Shown: positions 50,597 through 59,682 of the stretch, in pieces | Numbering within the stretch: the first letter of the stretch is position 1 | How the letters are laid out: the number at the start of each line of letters is the position of its first letter | From: Eubacterium sp. ER2 | Lineage (GTDB): Bacteria > Bacillota > Clostridia > Lachnospirales > Lachnospiraceae | Direction: 5' to 3' | NCBI RefSeq assembly: GCF_000765215.1 | Contig: NZ_JPJE01000018.1 | Location: forward strand, 1-64,000 | Length of the DNA stretch: 64,000 nucleotides | Notes under the pieces: model-generated | What the model saw: only the letters and a program-made list of their open reading frames with translations | Told to the model about the DNA's origin: nothing | The model's database searches: none | Made by a program: the position numbers and the translations under genes

Positions 50597-51709
50597 ATGG
50601 ACGAGAACATGGTAAAATTTACGGAGAAGCTGAATGACCTGAAGGCCCTTGCCAGAAAGAAGAAAAATGTGCTGGAGATCACAGAGATCAACGATTTCTT
50701 TGCTGACATGGAGCTGAACTCCGACCAGATGGACAAGGTCTTTGAATATCTGGAGGCGAACAACATCGATGTGCTCCGGATGGATGATGACGACGAGGGC
50801 CCGGACGACGCGGATCTCATGCTGACAGACGAGGACGAGGTGGACATGGAGAAGATCGACCTGTCTGTCCCCGACGGCGTCAGCATCGAGGATCCGGTGC
50901 GCATGTACCTGAAGGAGATTGGAAAGGTGCCCCTTCTGTCCGCTGAGGAGGAAGTGGAGCTGGCCAAGAGGATGGCGGAGGGCGACGAGGACGCCAAGAA
51001 ACGTCTGGCAGAGGCCAACCTGCGTCTTGTTGTGAGCATTGCCAAGCGCTATGTGGGCAGAGGCATGCTCTTCCTGGATCTGATCCAGGAGGGAAACCTA
51101 GGCCTTATCAAGGCGGTGGAGAAATTTGATTACGAGAAGGGATTTAAGTTTAGTACCTACGCCACATGGTGGATCCGGCAGGCCATCACCCGGGCTATCG
51201 CAGACCAGGCCAGGACTATCCGTATCCCCGTGCATATGGTGGAGACCATCAACAAGCTGATCCGCGTCTCCAGACAGCTTCTCCAGGAGCTGGGACGTGA
51301 GCCCACCCCGGAGGAGATTGCGGAGGAGCTGGACATGCCTGTGGACAGAGTCCGTGAGATCCTGAAGATCTCCCAGGAGCCGGTGTCCCTGGAGACTCCC
51401 ATCGGTGAGGAGGAGGACAGCCACCTGGGCGACTTCATCCAGGACGACAATGTGCCGGTTCCCGCGGAGGCGGCTGCGGCTACCCTCCTCAAGGAGCAGC
51501 TGGACGAAGTGCTGGACACCCTGACAGACAGGGAGCAGAAGGTGCTCCGCCTGCGCTTTGGCATGAACGACGGCCGTGCCCGCACTCTGGAAGAAGTGGG
51601 CAAGGAGTTCGACGTAACAAGAGAGCGTATCCGCCAGATCGAGGCGAAGGCGCTCCGGAAGCTCCGGCATCCCAGCCGCAGCAGAAAACTGAGAGATTAT
51701 CTGGATTAA
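50597..51709 (+). CDS. rpoD: Primary RNA polymerase sigma factor (sigma-A/sigma-70)
   Basis: A 370-residue sigma factor. A short acidic region 1.1 precedes region 1.2 ([17 protein letters not shown] near residue 98). Regions 2.1-2.4 include [31 protein letters not shown] and [16 protein letters not shown]. Region 4.2 carries the -35-binding helix ([20 protein letters not shown]). It directs housekeeping transcription and explains the TTGACA/TATAAT promoters seen here. Confidence 0.97.
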   Translation: MDENMVKFTEKLNDLKALARKKKNVLEITEINDFFADMELNSDQMDKVFEYLEANNIDVLRMDDDDEGPDDADLMLTDEDEVDMEKIDLSVPDGVSIEDPVRMYLKEIGKVPLLSAEEEVELAKRMAEGDEDAKKRLAEANLRLVVSIAKRYVGRGMLFLDLIQEGNLGLIKAVEKFDYEKGFKFSTYATWWIRQAITRAIADQARTIRIPVHMVETINKLIRVSRQLLQELGREPTPEEIAEELDMPVDRVREILKISQEPVSLETPIGEEEDSHLGDFIQDDNVPVPAEAAAATLLKEQLDEVLDTLTDREQKVLRLRFGMNDGRARTLEEVGKEFDVTRERIRQIEAKALRKLRHPSRSRKLRDYLD

Positions 51710-51722
51710 GAAAGAGGCGCCT

Positions 51723-52442
51723 ATGGAACTATCAAAGAGACTATCTGCCGTGGCAGGTCTTGTGACAGAGGGCGCCTCTGTCGCGGATATTGGCACGGAT
51801 CACGGATATATTCCTATCTGGCTGGCCAAAAGAGATCCCTCTGTAAGGCTGATCGCCATGGATGTCAATGAGGGGCCCCTTGAGAGGGCCAGGAAGCATA
51901 TCCTGGCGGAGGGGCTGTCAGACAGGATCGAGCTGCGGCTGTCGGACGGATTTTCCGCATTAAAGCCCGGAGAGGTGCATACAATCATCGCAGCGGGCAT
52001 GGGCGGAGGACTGGTGATACATATTCTGGAGGCAAGCCCTTCCGTTACCGCTTCTGTGAAGGAATTTATCCTCCAGCCCCAGTCCGGGATCGAGCGGGTC
52101 CGGGCCTATCTGGAGAGCCATGACTATACAGTCATCCGGGAGGAGATGGTGGAGGAGGACGGGAAGTACTATCCCATGATGAAGGCGGTTCACGCAGAGG
52201 AAGGACGGCCGGAGACACGGCCCTGGTCCAGGGTGGAGCTTCTCTACGGCAGAGATCTCCTTGCCCGCCGGCACCCGGTACTGCGGGATTATCTTCTGCG
52301 GGAGCGCCGTATCCGGGAGGAGATCCTCCTACGCCTGGAGAAGGCGGGGACGCCGGGAGCCCTTCTGCGGGAAAAAGAAGTAGACAGAGAGCTGGAGGAG
52401 ATCCGGGAGGCGCTGGACGTGTATGAAGGAAAGGAGCAGTGA
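51723..52442 (+). CDS. trmK: tRNA (adenine-22-N1)-methyltransferase
   Basis: A 239-residue class I SAM methyltransferase of the TrmK (YqfN) family, which makes m1A22 in tRNA in Gram-positive bacteria. The SAM site is VADIGTDHGYIPIWLAK near residue 20. IAAGMGGGLVIHIL near 87 and LQPQSGIERVRAYL near 118 are family hallmarks. It follows rpoD by 13 bp and precedes the Nif3-like gene, the usual Firmicutes order. Confidence 0.93.
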   Translation: MELSKRLSAVAGLVTEGASVADIGTDHGYIPIWLAKRDPSVRLIAMDVNEGPLERARKHILAEGLSDRIELRLSDGFSALKPGEVHTIIAAGMGGGLVIHILEASPSVTASVKEFILQPQSGIERVRAYLESHDYTVIREEMVEEDGKYYPMMKAVHAEEGRPETRPWSRVELLYGRDLLARRHPVLRDYLLRERRIREEILLRLEKAGTPGALLREKEVDRELEEIREALDVYEGKEQ

Positions 52443-52446
52443 GACA

Positions 52447-53226
52447 ATGCTTTGCAAAGATGTGATGGATGTGATCGAGGAGGCCTACCCGGCCGACTAT
52501 GCCATGGACTGGGACAATGTGGGACTCCTTGTGGGGAGAGATGACAAGGAAGTGAAGCGCATTTATGTGGCTCTGGATGCGGATGACGCGGCCATCGAGG
52601 ATGCGGTGCAGTGGGGGGCCGACATGCTTGTGACCCATCACCCCATGATCTTCTCCGGCCTGAAGAGAATCAACAATCTGGACTTTATCGGGGCCCGCAT
52701 CCTGAAGCTGGTGCGGAACGACATTTCCTACTACGCCATGCACACCAACTACGATGTGCTGGGGATGGCTGAGCTGTCGGGAAAGAAGATGGAGCTGAAG
52801 AATCCGGAGGTGCTGGAGGTGACAAGAGAGGGGGAGCAGCCGGAGGGGATCGGCAGAGTGGCGGATCTGGCCAGCCCGGTGCCGCTCAGTGAGGTGTGCT
52901 GGTCTGTGAAGGACCGATTCCACCTGGGGGCTGTGAAGGTGTTCGGGGATATGGAACAGATGGTATCCAGGATCGCTATCTCCCCGGGATCCGGGAAAAG
53001 CATGGTGAAGGCGGCGCTTGACAAGCGGGCGGATGTGCTCATCACAGGGGATATCGACCACCACACAGGTATTGACGCGGTGGCCCAGGGCCTGGCCATC
53101 ATTGATGCCGGGCATTACGGGATCGAGCACATTTTTATAGAGGATGTAAAAGCGTATCTGGAAGAGAGGCTGAAGGGCGTGGAGGTGAAGGCCGCGCCGG
53201 TGCGCCATCCCTTCCAGATCGTGTGA
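52447..53226 (+). CDS. Nif3-like dinuclear metal-centre protein
   Basis: A 259-residue Nif3/YqfO-family protein. The metal-binding histidines are in LVTHHPMIFSG near residue 63 and YAMHTNYDV near 99, with the late GDIDHHTGIDA near 204. WDNVGLLVGR near the N-terminus is diagnostic. Family members fold into a toroidal hexamer; the cellular role is debated (possibly GTP cyclohydrolase-like or regulatory). The ATG at 52447 with AAAGGAG at 52430 gives the family length and lies 4 bp past trmK. Confidence 0.9.
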   Translation: MLCKDVMDVIEEAYPADYAMDWDNVGLLVGRDDKEVKRIYVALDADDAAIEDAVQWGADMLVTHHPMIFSGLKRINNLDFIGARILKLVRNDISYYAMHTNYDVLGMAELSGKKMELKNPEVLEVTREGEQPEGIGRVADLASPVPLSEVCWSVKDRFHLGAVKVFGDMEQMVSRIAISPGSGKSMVKAALDKRADVLITGDIDHHTGIDAVAQGLAIIDAGHYGIEHIFIEDVKAYLEERLKGVEVKAAPVRHPFQIV

Positions 53227-53269
53227 CGGCAGGGCGCTGACGTAAAACGGAGCATACAGGAGGTTTGTC

Positions 53270-54940
53270 ATGGAGCGGAAGATGTATCGGATCGAGGCGG
53301 ATGGAGAGACAAGGGAGTATCCGGAGGGCACGCCCTACAGGGTGATCGCCGGGGATTTCCAGAAGAACCATGAGAATGATATCGTGCTGGTCTTTGTGGA
53401 CGGGAAGCTGCAGGAGCTCCACAAGACACTGCAGGGGGACTGCAGTCTTGTCTTTGAGACCACAGGGGACGAGATCGGACACAGCACCTACAAGAGGAGC
53501 ATGTGTCTCATGCTGGTCAAGGCCATCTACGACGCCGCCCACCACGAGGGGATACGGAAGGTGAGGATCCACTACTCTATGGGGGATGGATATTACTGTA
53601 CCATGGATGCGGATTTCCCCCTGACCCGGTCCTTCCTGGACCAAGTGGAGGGGAGGATGCGCTCCATGGTGGAGGAGGACATGCCGGTGCGCAAAAGGAC
53701 CATACATACGGATGAGGCTGTGGCCCTGTTCCGCAGACATGGCATGCACGACAAGGAGCGCCTTTTTGAGTACCGCCGCGTCTCCAAGGTCAACATCTAC
53801 AGCATGAATGAGTTTGAGGACTATTATTACGGCTATATGGTGCCGTCGGCCGGCTATCTGCGATATTTTGCCCTCTATCTCTACGATGAGGGCTTTGTCA
53901 TCCAGATGCCCTCCAGAAGGGAGCCTCGCAGCCTGGCTCCCTTTGCCCCCAAGAGCAAGCTCTTTCAGGTCATGAAGGAGTCCACAAAATGGGGGGATAT
54001 GCAGGGGATCGAGACCGTGGGCTCTCTCAACGACCGGATCACAAAGGGCGGCGATATGCGGGATATGGTGCTGGTGCAGGAGGCTCTCCAGGAGAAGAAG
54101 ATCGCTCAGATCGCGGAGAAGATCGCCGGCCGGAGGGAGGCCAAATTTGTCCTCATCGCCGGCCCCTCCTCATCGGGGAAGACTACCTTTTCCCACCGCC
54201 TGTCCATTCAGCTGCGGGCCGCCGGCATGGTACCCCATCCCATCTCTGTGGACAACTATTTTGTGGAGAGGGAGGAGAACCCAAGGGATGAAAACGGGGA
54301 TTTTGACTTTGAGTGCCTGGAGGCGGTGGACACAGACCTCTTCAACGACCAGATGAGGCGCCTCCTGGATGGGGAGGAGGTTGTCCTGCCCACCTTCAAT
54401 TTCAAGACCGGGCACAAGGAATTCGGGGGAAAGCCGAAAAAGCTGGGAGCTGAGGATGTGCTTGTGATCGAGGGGATTCACTGCCTGAATCCCAAGCTGA
54501 CCCTCTCCCTGCCCGACGAGAATAAATTCCGGATCTACATCAGCGCTCTGACCCAGCTCAACATAGATGAGCACAACCGGATCCCCACCACGGACGGCCG
54601 CCTGATCCGCCGGCTTGTCAGGGATGCCAGGACCAGAGGCTCCTCGGCCAGGAGAACCATAGCTATGTGGCCCTCTGTGAGAAGAGGGGAGGAGAAGAAC
54701 ATTTTCCCCTACCAGGAGGAGGCGGACGTCATGTTCAACTCGGCTCTGATCTATGAGCTGGCTGTGCTGAAGCAGTATGTGGAGCCCCTGCTCTTCGGAA
54801 TTGAGAGGGACTGCCGGGAATATCTGGAGGCGAAGAGACTGCTGAAATTCCTGGACTATTTTGTGGGAATTGAAAGCACCCTCGTGCCGGCCAACTCCCT
54901 GCTGCGGGAGTTTATCGGCGGAGGATGCTTCCGGGTGTAG
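53270..54940 (+). CDS. Nucleoside (uridine) kinase with N-terminal TGS/ThrRS-like region
   Basis: A 556-residue fusion. The first part (about 1-65) is a TGS-like domain and the following region resembles the threonyl-tRNA synthetase editing module. The C-terminal half (about 290-490) is a P-loop phosphoribulokinase/uridine kinase domain with Walker A GPSSSGKTT near residue 297, then SVDNYFVERE and LVIEGIHCLNPKL. It probably phosphorylates uridine or a related nucleoside. This fused architecture is common in Clostridia and Bacteroidetes. It converges on aroC with 12 bp between stops. Confidence 0.86.
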   Translation: MERKMYRIEADGETREYPEGTPYRVIAGDFQKNHENDIVLVFVDGKLQELHKTLQGDCSLVFETTGDEIGHSTYKRSMCLMLVKAIYDAAHHEGIRKVRIHYSMGDGYYCTMDADFPLTRSFLDQVEGRMRSMVEEDMPVRKRTIHTDEAVALFRRHGMHDKERLFEYRRVSKVNIYSMNEFEDYYYGYMVPSAGYLRYFALYLYDEGFVIQMPSRREPRSLAPFAPKSKLFQVMKESTKWGDMQGIETVGSLNDRITKGGDMRDMVLVQEALQEKKIAQIAEKIAGRREAKFVLIAGPSSSGKTTFSHRLSIQLRAAGMVPHPISVDNYFVEREENPRDENGDFDFECLEAVDTDLFNDQMRRLLDGEEVVLPTFNFKTGHKEFGGKPKKLGAEDVLVIEGIHCLNPKLTLSLPDENKFRIYISALTQLNIDEHNRIPTTDGRLIRRLVRDARTRGSSARRTIAMWPSVRRGEEKNIFPYQEEADVMFNSALIYELAVLKQYVEPLLFGIERDCREYLEAKRLLKFLDYFVGIESTLVPANSLLREFIGGGCFRV

Positions 54941-54952
54941 TCAGGGCCGCTT

Positions 54953-56056
54953 CTAGCGGCCGCTGTAGAAAGCTTTTATGTCAGAGAGACGGGAGCTCAT
55001 GCGGATCATGAGGAGGTCAGCCACAGTGAGGGCGGCCATGGCCTCCACCACCACAACAGCCCGGGGGACGATGACCGGGTCGTGTCGGCCCTGGATAGAG
55101 ATCTTCAGATTGTTTCCTTCCCTGTCCACGGTGTCCTGCTCCCGGGAGATGGAGGGTGTGGGCTTGACGGCGGCCCGCAGGATGACGGCGCTGCCGTCGC
55201 TGATGCCGCCCAGAGTGCCCCCTGCGTGGTTTGTACGCTTGTGTACGCCGCTTTCGTCCGCGTAGAAGGGATCGTTGTTCCTGCTCCCAAAGGAGCGGGC
55301 CGCTCCAAAGCCGTCGCCTATTTCCACGCCCTTGACAGCGCCGATGGACATGACGGCTCCAGCCAGGGCGGCGTCCAGCTTGTGGAAGACAGGCTCGCCG
55401 ATGCCCGCGGGCAGGCCGTCGATCCTGCACTCTACAACGCCGCCGGCGGAGTCCTGCCTTCTGATACAGTCCTCCAGAAAAGCGGCGGCCTCCTCAGCGT
55501 GGGATCGGGAGGGCATATAAAGAGGATTTTCTGTGATCTGACTGAAATCATATGCGCCATCGGGGATGCTGATATCTCCGATGGCTTTTGTGTAGGCCGT
55601 AAAATGGATGCCAAGCTCGGCCAGCAGCTTTGCCGCCACGGCGCCAGCGGCTACCCGCCCGGCTGTCTCCCGGCCGGAGGAGCGGCCGCCTCCCCGGTAG
55701 TCCCGGATGCCGTATTTGCGGTCAAAGGTGTAATCTGCGTGGCCGGGCCTGCAGCAATCTTTGATAGAGCTGTAATCCCGGGATCTCTGATCTTCATTTT
55801 TAATCAGGATGGAAATGGGGGTGCCGGTGGTCTTTCCATCAAATACGCCGGAGAGGATCTGTGCCCGGTCCCCCTCTCTCCTTGCTGTGGTAAATTTTCC
55901 CTGTCCCGGCTTCCTGCGGTCCAGGTAGCGCTGTATGTCCTCCTCGCAGAGTGGAAGCCCTGCCGGGCATCCGTCCACGACGGCGCCCAGGGCCGGACCG
56001 TGGGACTCGCCCCAGGTGGTGACGGTGAAAAGTGTTCCAAGTGTAGAACCTGCCAT
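54953..56056 (-). CDS. aroC: Chorismate synthase
   Basis: A 367-residue enzyme converting 5-enolpyruvylshikimate-3-phosphate to chorismate with reduced flavin. Signature segments are GESHGPALGAVVDGCPAG at the start, GRSSGRETAGRVAAGAVA near residue 126, and the late FGSRNNDPFY and THAGGTLGGISDG-like region. It forms a single minus-strand unit divergent from the L,D-transpeptidase. The 3' end shares a short GGCCGCT hairpin (54945-54961) with the convergent kinase gene. Confidence 0.95.
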   Translation of the reverse strand: MAGSTLGTLFTVTTWGESHGPALGAVVDGCPAGLPLCEEDIQRYLDRRKPGQGKFTTARREGDRAQILSGVFDGKTTGTPISILIKNEDQRSRDYSSIKDCCRPGHADYTFDRKYGIRDYRGGGRSSGRETAGRVAAGAVAAKLLAELGIHFTAYTKAIGDISIPDGAYDFSQITENPLYMPSRSHAEEAAAFLEDCIRRQDSAGGVVECRIDGLPAGIGEPVFHKLDAALAGAVMSIGAVKGVEIGDGFGAARSFGSRNNDPFYADESGVHKRTNHAGGTLGGISDGSAVILRAAVKPTPSISREQDTVDREGNNLKISIQGRHDPVIVPRAVVVVEAMAALTVADLLMIRMSSRLSDIKAFYSGR

Positions 56057-56140
56057 GATGCATCGCTCCTTTATTTTGTAAATTGTTTGTTAAATCCTGT
56101 TAAGATATATTAAGATTTATTATAAACAAGAGGCGGATTG

Positions 56141-56169
56141 TTGACAAGAGAAAGCCGGGACACTATAAT
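56141..56169 (+). promoter_or_regulatory. Full-consensus promoter of the L,D-transpeptidase gene
   Basis: TTGACA (56141-56146), a 17-bp spacer and TATAAT (56164-56169) match both consensus hexamers exactly, implying strong housekeeping expression. The 5' untranslated region is about 55 nt. Confidence 0.85.
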
Positions 56170-56231
56170 TACTACGTATTGTGTAAAAGTGTAGCTATAA
56201 GTATAAATATAGAGACAGGGAGCAGATTTGT

Positions 56232-57953
56232 ATGAGCAAGAAAGAAAACAGCCGGGAGGATATTGAGCGCTCCTCAGAAGAAATTCTCGAAGAGACGATG
56301 AAAGAGATCTATGATGGCCTGCAGGACTCCGCTGCGGAGGACGTCCAGGCGGGAGAGGAGTCGGAGGAGCCGGATACAGACTCTCTCCAGGAGCTGGAGG
56401 AGGAGCTCAGCGAGGGGGAGGAGGATCCCTTTGACGGCGATGACGGCGTGATCCGCCTGGATGACAATGAGGAGTTTTATGACAGAGAAGATGACGAAGA
56501 CGACGCGTTTATGAGCGATGAGGATGAACTGGAGCCCGAGGAAAAGACAGACGGAAAGAAAAGAGGAAAAAAGAAGGTGTTGATCGTCCTTCTGGTCATC
56601 CTGGGTGTGCTGGTGCTTGCCTATCTGGGCGTGGCTCTGTTCTTTACCAGACACTTCTTTTTCTACACAAGGATCAACGGCACAGAGTTTTCCGCTCAGG
56701 CTGCCGGGGCAGTGGAGAGCTATATGGAGGAGCAGGTCAAGGACTATGAGCTCACACTGAAGGAGATCGACGGTGGTTCAGAGAGCATCGATGGGGACGA
56801 CATAGACCTTACCTATGTAGAGGGAGACGAGGTCACTACCCTTTTGAAAAAGCAAAATCCCCTTCTGTGGATCACGGCTCTCTGGAACCATCCGGAGATT
56901 ACGGCTTCTGTGGGAGTGGAATACGATAAAGACAAGCTAAATGAAGTGATCGCGGGCCTGAAGTGCATGCAGCCCGAGGAGCAGACAGCTCCCCAGTCGG
57001 CCCGTCCTGTATTCCAGGATACAGAGTTTGTGATCCAGGACGAGGTGATCGGCTCACAGATCGACACAGAGAAGTTTACAGAGACGGTCAATACAGCTAT
57101 AAGCGGATTTCAGTCCACTCTGGATATGGAGGCGGAGGACTGCTATGTGATGCCCGCCTTCACCGCTGACTCTCCGGAGGTGGCGGCTGCCAGGGACGCC
57201 ATGAACAGCTATCTGGGAGCGAATATCACCTATGATTTCAATCCATACACAGAGGTGGTGGATTCATCCGTCATCTCCCAGTGGGTGACTGTGGACGACA
57301 GTATGAATGTGACCTTTAACCAGGACGCGGTGCGCAGCTACATCCAGGAGTTGGCGAACAAATACGACACCTACGGGAAGACAAGGACAATAGTCACAAG
57401 TCTGGGAAATACAGTGGAGGTGTCCGGCGGGACATACGGCTGGCAGATTGACCAGGAGGCAGAGTACAATGCCCTTACGGCCAATATCCAGAACGCGGAG
57501 ACTGTGACGCGAGAGCCCCAGTACGCAAGGCGGGCCGCCTCCCACGAGGGAAATGATTACGGAAGCAGCTACGTGGAGATCGATCTGACCAACCAGCACG
57601 TGTGGGTTTATGTGAATGGACAGTGCGTGGTGGAGACGGACTGCGTTACAGGCAACCCGGCTGAGGGCAACGGCACACCCCAGGGAGTCTACTCTATCGC
57701 CTACAAGCAGATGAACACGACTCTGAGAGGGCCGAAGAAGGCGGACGGGACATATGAGTGGGAGTCACCTGTCACATACTGGATGCCATTTAACGGCGGA
57801 ATCGGACTCCATGACGCCAACTGGCGTTCCTCCTTTGGAGGGAGCATTTACCAGGGCGGTGGATCCCACGGATGTGTGAACCTTCCCCCGTCAGTGGCCG
57901 GAACGGTATATGACAACATCCAGGCCGGAACCCCGGTTGTATGCCATTATTAA
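56232..57953 (+). CDS. Membrane-anchored L,D-transpeptidase (YkuD) with acidic cytoplasmic tail
   Basis: A 573-residue protein. About 110 N-terminal residues are extremely acidic (many Glu/Asp), then a KKRGKKK patch and a single membrane segment near 114-138. Outside the membrane lie peptidoglycan-binding-type repeats (about 150-430) and a YkuD domain (about 440-573). The catalytic cysteine is in GGGSHGCVNLPP near residue 547. It would form 3-3 or protein-peptidoglycan cross-links. The acidic tail may contact cytoplasmic partners. It precedes tgt by 22 bp. Confidence 0.9.
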   Translation: MSKKENSREDIERSSEEILEETMKEIYDGLQDSAAEDVQAGEESEEPDTDSLQELEEELSEGEEDPFDGDDGVIRLDDNEEFYDREDDEDDAFMSDEDELEPEEKTDGKKRGKKKVLIVLLVILGVLVLAYLGVALFFTRHFFFYTRINGTEFSAQAAGAVESYMEEQVKDYELTLKEIDGGSESIDGDDIDLTYVEGDEVTTLLKKQNPLLWITALWNHPEITASVGVEYDKDKLNEVIAGLKCMQPEEQTAPQSARPVFQDTEFVIQDEVIGSQIDTEKFTETVNTAISGFQSTLDMEAEDCYVMPAFTADSPEVAAARDAMNSYLGANITYDFNPYTEVVDSSVISQWVTVDDSMNVTFNQDAVRSYIQELANKYDTYGKTRTIVTSLGNTVEVSGGTYGWQIDQEAEYNALTANIQNAETVTREPQYARRAASHEGNDYGSSYVEIDLTNQHVWVYVNGQCVVETDCVTGNPAEGNGTPQGVYSIAYKQMNTTLRGPKKADGTYEWESPVTYWMPFNGGIGLHDANWRSSFGGSIYQGGGSHGCVNLPPSVAGTVYDNIQAGTPVVCHY

Positions 57954-57975
57954 GGATAGATAAGGAATTTTCGGA

Positions 57976-59109
57976 ATGTATGAGCTTTTAAAAAGAGACG
58001 GGGCGGCCCGGAGAGGCCGGCTCCACACAGTACATGGGGTCATAGAGACCCCTGTATTTATGAATGTAGGAACGGCGGCAGCGATCAAGGGAGCCGTGTC
58101 CACAGAGGATCTGGAGCGGATTGGCACACAGGTGGAGCTGTCCAACACCTATCACCTGCATGTGAGACCGGGAGACCAGATCATCAGGAAACTGGGCGGA
58201 CTGCACAAATTCATGTCCTGGGAGAAGCCCATTCTCACAGACTCGGGCGGCTTCCAGGTGTTTTCCCTGGCGGGCCTGCGCAGGATCAAGGAGGAGGGAG
58301 TGTATTTCAACTCTCACATAGATGGGAAAAAGATTTTCATGGGGCCTGAGGAGAGCATGCAGATCCAGTCCAATCTTGCTTCCACCATTGCCATGGCCTT
58401 TGATGAGTGTCCCTCCAGCGTGGCGGACAGGGAGTACATGGAGAGATCCGTGGCCCGTACCACCAGATGGCTGGAGCGCTGTAAGAGGGAAATGGACAGG
58501 CTGAACAGTCTGACCGACACCATCAACCGTCACCAAATGCTCTTTGGCATCAATCAGGGGGGCGTTTACGAGGATATCCGCATCAGCCACGCAAAGGAGA
58601 TTGCTGACATGGATCTGGACGGCTACGCTGTGGGCGGCCTCGCCGTGGGCGAATCCCACGAGGAGATGTACCGCATACTGGACGCGGTTGTGCCCCATCT
58701 TCCCCAGGAAAAGCCCATCTATCTTATGGGTGTGGGAACGCCTGCCAACATTCTGGAGGCGGTAGACCGGGGCGTGGACTTTTTCGACTGTGTTTACCCC
58801 AGCAGGAACGGGCGCCACGGACACGTATACACAAAGCAGGGAAAGAGAAATCTCTTCAATGCGAAATATGAGCTGGATGAGCGCCCCATCGAGGAGGGGT
58901 GCCAGTGTCCGGCGTGCCGTAGGTATTCCCGGGCCTATATCCGCCACCTCCTGAAGGCAAAGGAGATGCTCGGGATGAGGCTCTGTGTGCTCCACAACCT
59001 GTACTTTTACAATCATCTGATGGAGGAGATCCGCCAGGCCATCGAGGAGGGCCGCTTTAAGGAGTACAAAAAGAAGACATTAGAGGGCCTGCAGGGCGGA
59101 AAATCGTGA
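57976..59109 (+). CDS. tgt: tRNA-guanine transglycosylase
   Basis: A 377-residue enzyme exchanging guanine-34 for the queuine precursor preQ1 in tRNAs with GUN anticodons. The barrel shows LTDSGGFQVFSLAGLR near residue 88, FDCVYPSRNGRHGHVYT near 262, and the zinc site CQCPACRRYS with LHNLYFYNHLM near 305-345. It is followed by yajC, a pairing common in bacteria. Queuosine biosynthesis genes are not in this window. Confidence 0.96.
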   Translation: MYELLKRDGAARRGRLHTVHGVIETPVFMNVGTAAAIKGAVSTEDLERIGTQVELSNTYHLHVRPGDQIIRKLGGLHKFMSWEKPILTDSGGFQVFSLAGLRRIKEEGVYFNSHIDGKKIFMGPEESMQIQSNLASTIAMAFDECPSSVADREYMERSVARTTRWLERCKREMDRLNSLTDTINRHQMLFGINQGGVYEDIRISHAKEIADMDLDGYAVGGLAVGESHEEMYRILDAVVPHLPQEKPIYLMGVGTPANILEAVDRGVDFFDCVYPSRNGRHGHVYTKQGKRNLFNAKYELDERPIEEGCQCPACRRYSRAYIRHLLKAKEMLGMRLCVLHNLYFYNHLMEEIRQAIEEGRFKEYKKKTLEGLQGGKS

Positions 59110-59138
59110 TAAAAAAGCAATATACCGGAAAAAAACTC

Positions 59139-59167
59139 TTGATGAAACCCCGGATATTGTGTATGAT
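59139..59167 (+). promoter_or_regulatory. Promoter of yajC
   Basis: TTGATG (59139-59144), a 17-bp spacer and TATGAT (59162-59167) lie between tgt and yajC, so yajC can be transcribed separately. Confidence 0.6.
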
Positions 59168-59209
59168 AACAATAGTGTCAAAAAGTGAGTAATTTAGGAG
59201 GAAATGTTT

Positions 59210-59515
59210 ATGTATACTTTGGCAGCAGGCAGCTTTTTGAACAGTCCTATCGGACTGATCCTTTTATATGCTGTGATTATCGGCGCTTTCTGGTTCATTT
59301 TGATGCGTCCTCAGAAGAAGGAGCAGAAGAGAGTGGCAGCCATGATCGCCGACATGGAGGTGGGCGATACAGTGCTCACGACAAGCGGTTTCTACGGAGT
59401 GATCATCGACATCACAGACGATGACGTGATCGTGGAGTTTGGAAGCAACAAGAACTGCCGTATTCCCATGCAGAAGGCAGCTATCGCGCAGGTAGAGAAG
59501 GCGGATGCGGAGTAA
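59210..59515 (+). CDS. yajC: Sec translocase accessory subunit YajC
   Basis: A 101-residue single-span membrane protein of the SecDF-YajC complex. The hydrophobic N-terminus (ILLYAVIIGAFWFILMRPQKKE) and the following VGDTVLTTSGFYGVI segment are diagnostic. The ATG at 59210 is preferred because AGGAGG at 59196-59201 is 8 bases away; the ATG at 59204 would be only 2 bases away. SecD and SecF are not encoded here. Confidence 0.93.
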   Translation: MYTLAAGSFLNSPIGLILLYAVIIGAFWFILMRPQKKEQKRVAAMIADMEVGDTVLTTSGFYGVIIDITDDDVIVEFGSNKNCRIPMQKAAIAQVEKADAE

Positions 59516-59535
59516 GAGAATCATATGATTTCAGG

Positions 59536-59565
59536 AGAGCTGGTTTCTGTGACCGGCTCTTTTTT
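59536..59565 (+). terminator. Terminator after yajC
   Basis: AGAGCTGGT pairs with ACCGGCTCT (one G-T pair) around a seven-base loop and is followed by five T's. Confidence 0.82.
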
Positions 59566-59682
59566 ATTTGCGAAAAAATGTAAAAAAAGGTTAAAACTTG
59601 CAGAAAAGAGAAATTTGTGTTACGGTTAGTCTGTATCAGTTAATATAAATAATTAATCAAGGGGAAGGAGGAAATCAAACTA

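Noticed and set aside
54943-54962. GGCCGCT-TCT-AGCGGCC hairpin between the nucleoside kinase and aroC
   Set aside because: A stem exists but lacks a T-tract on either side, so it is not called as a terminator.
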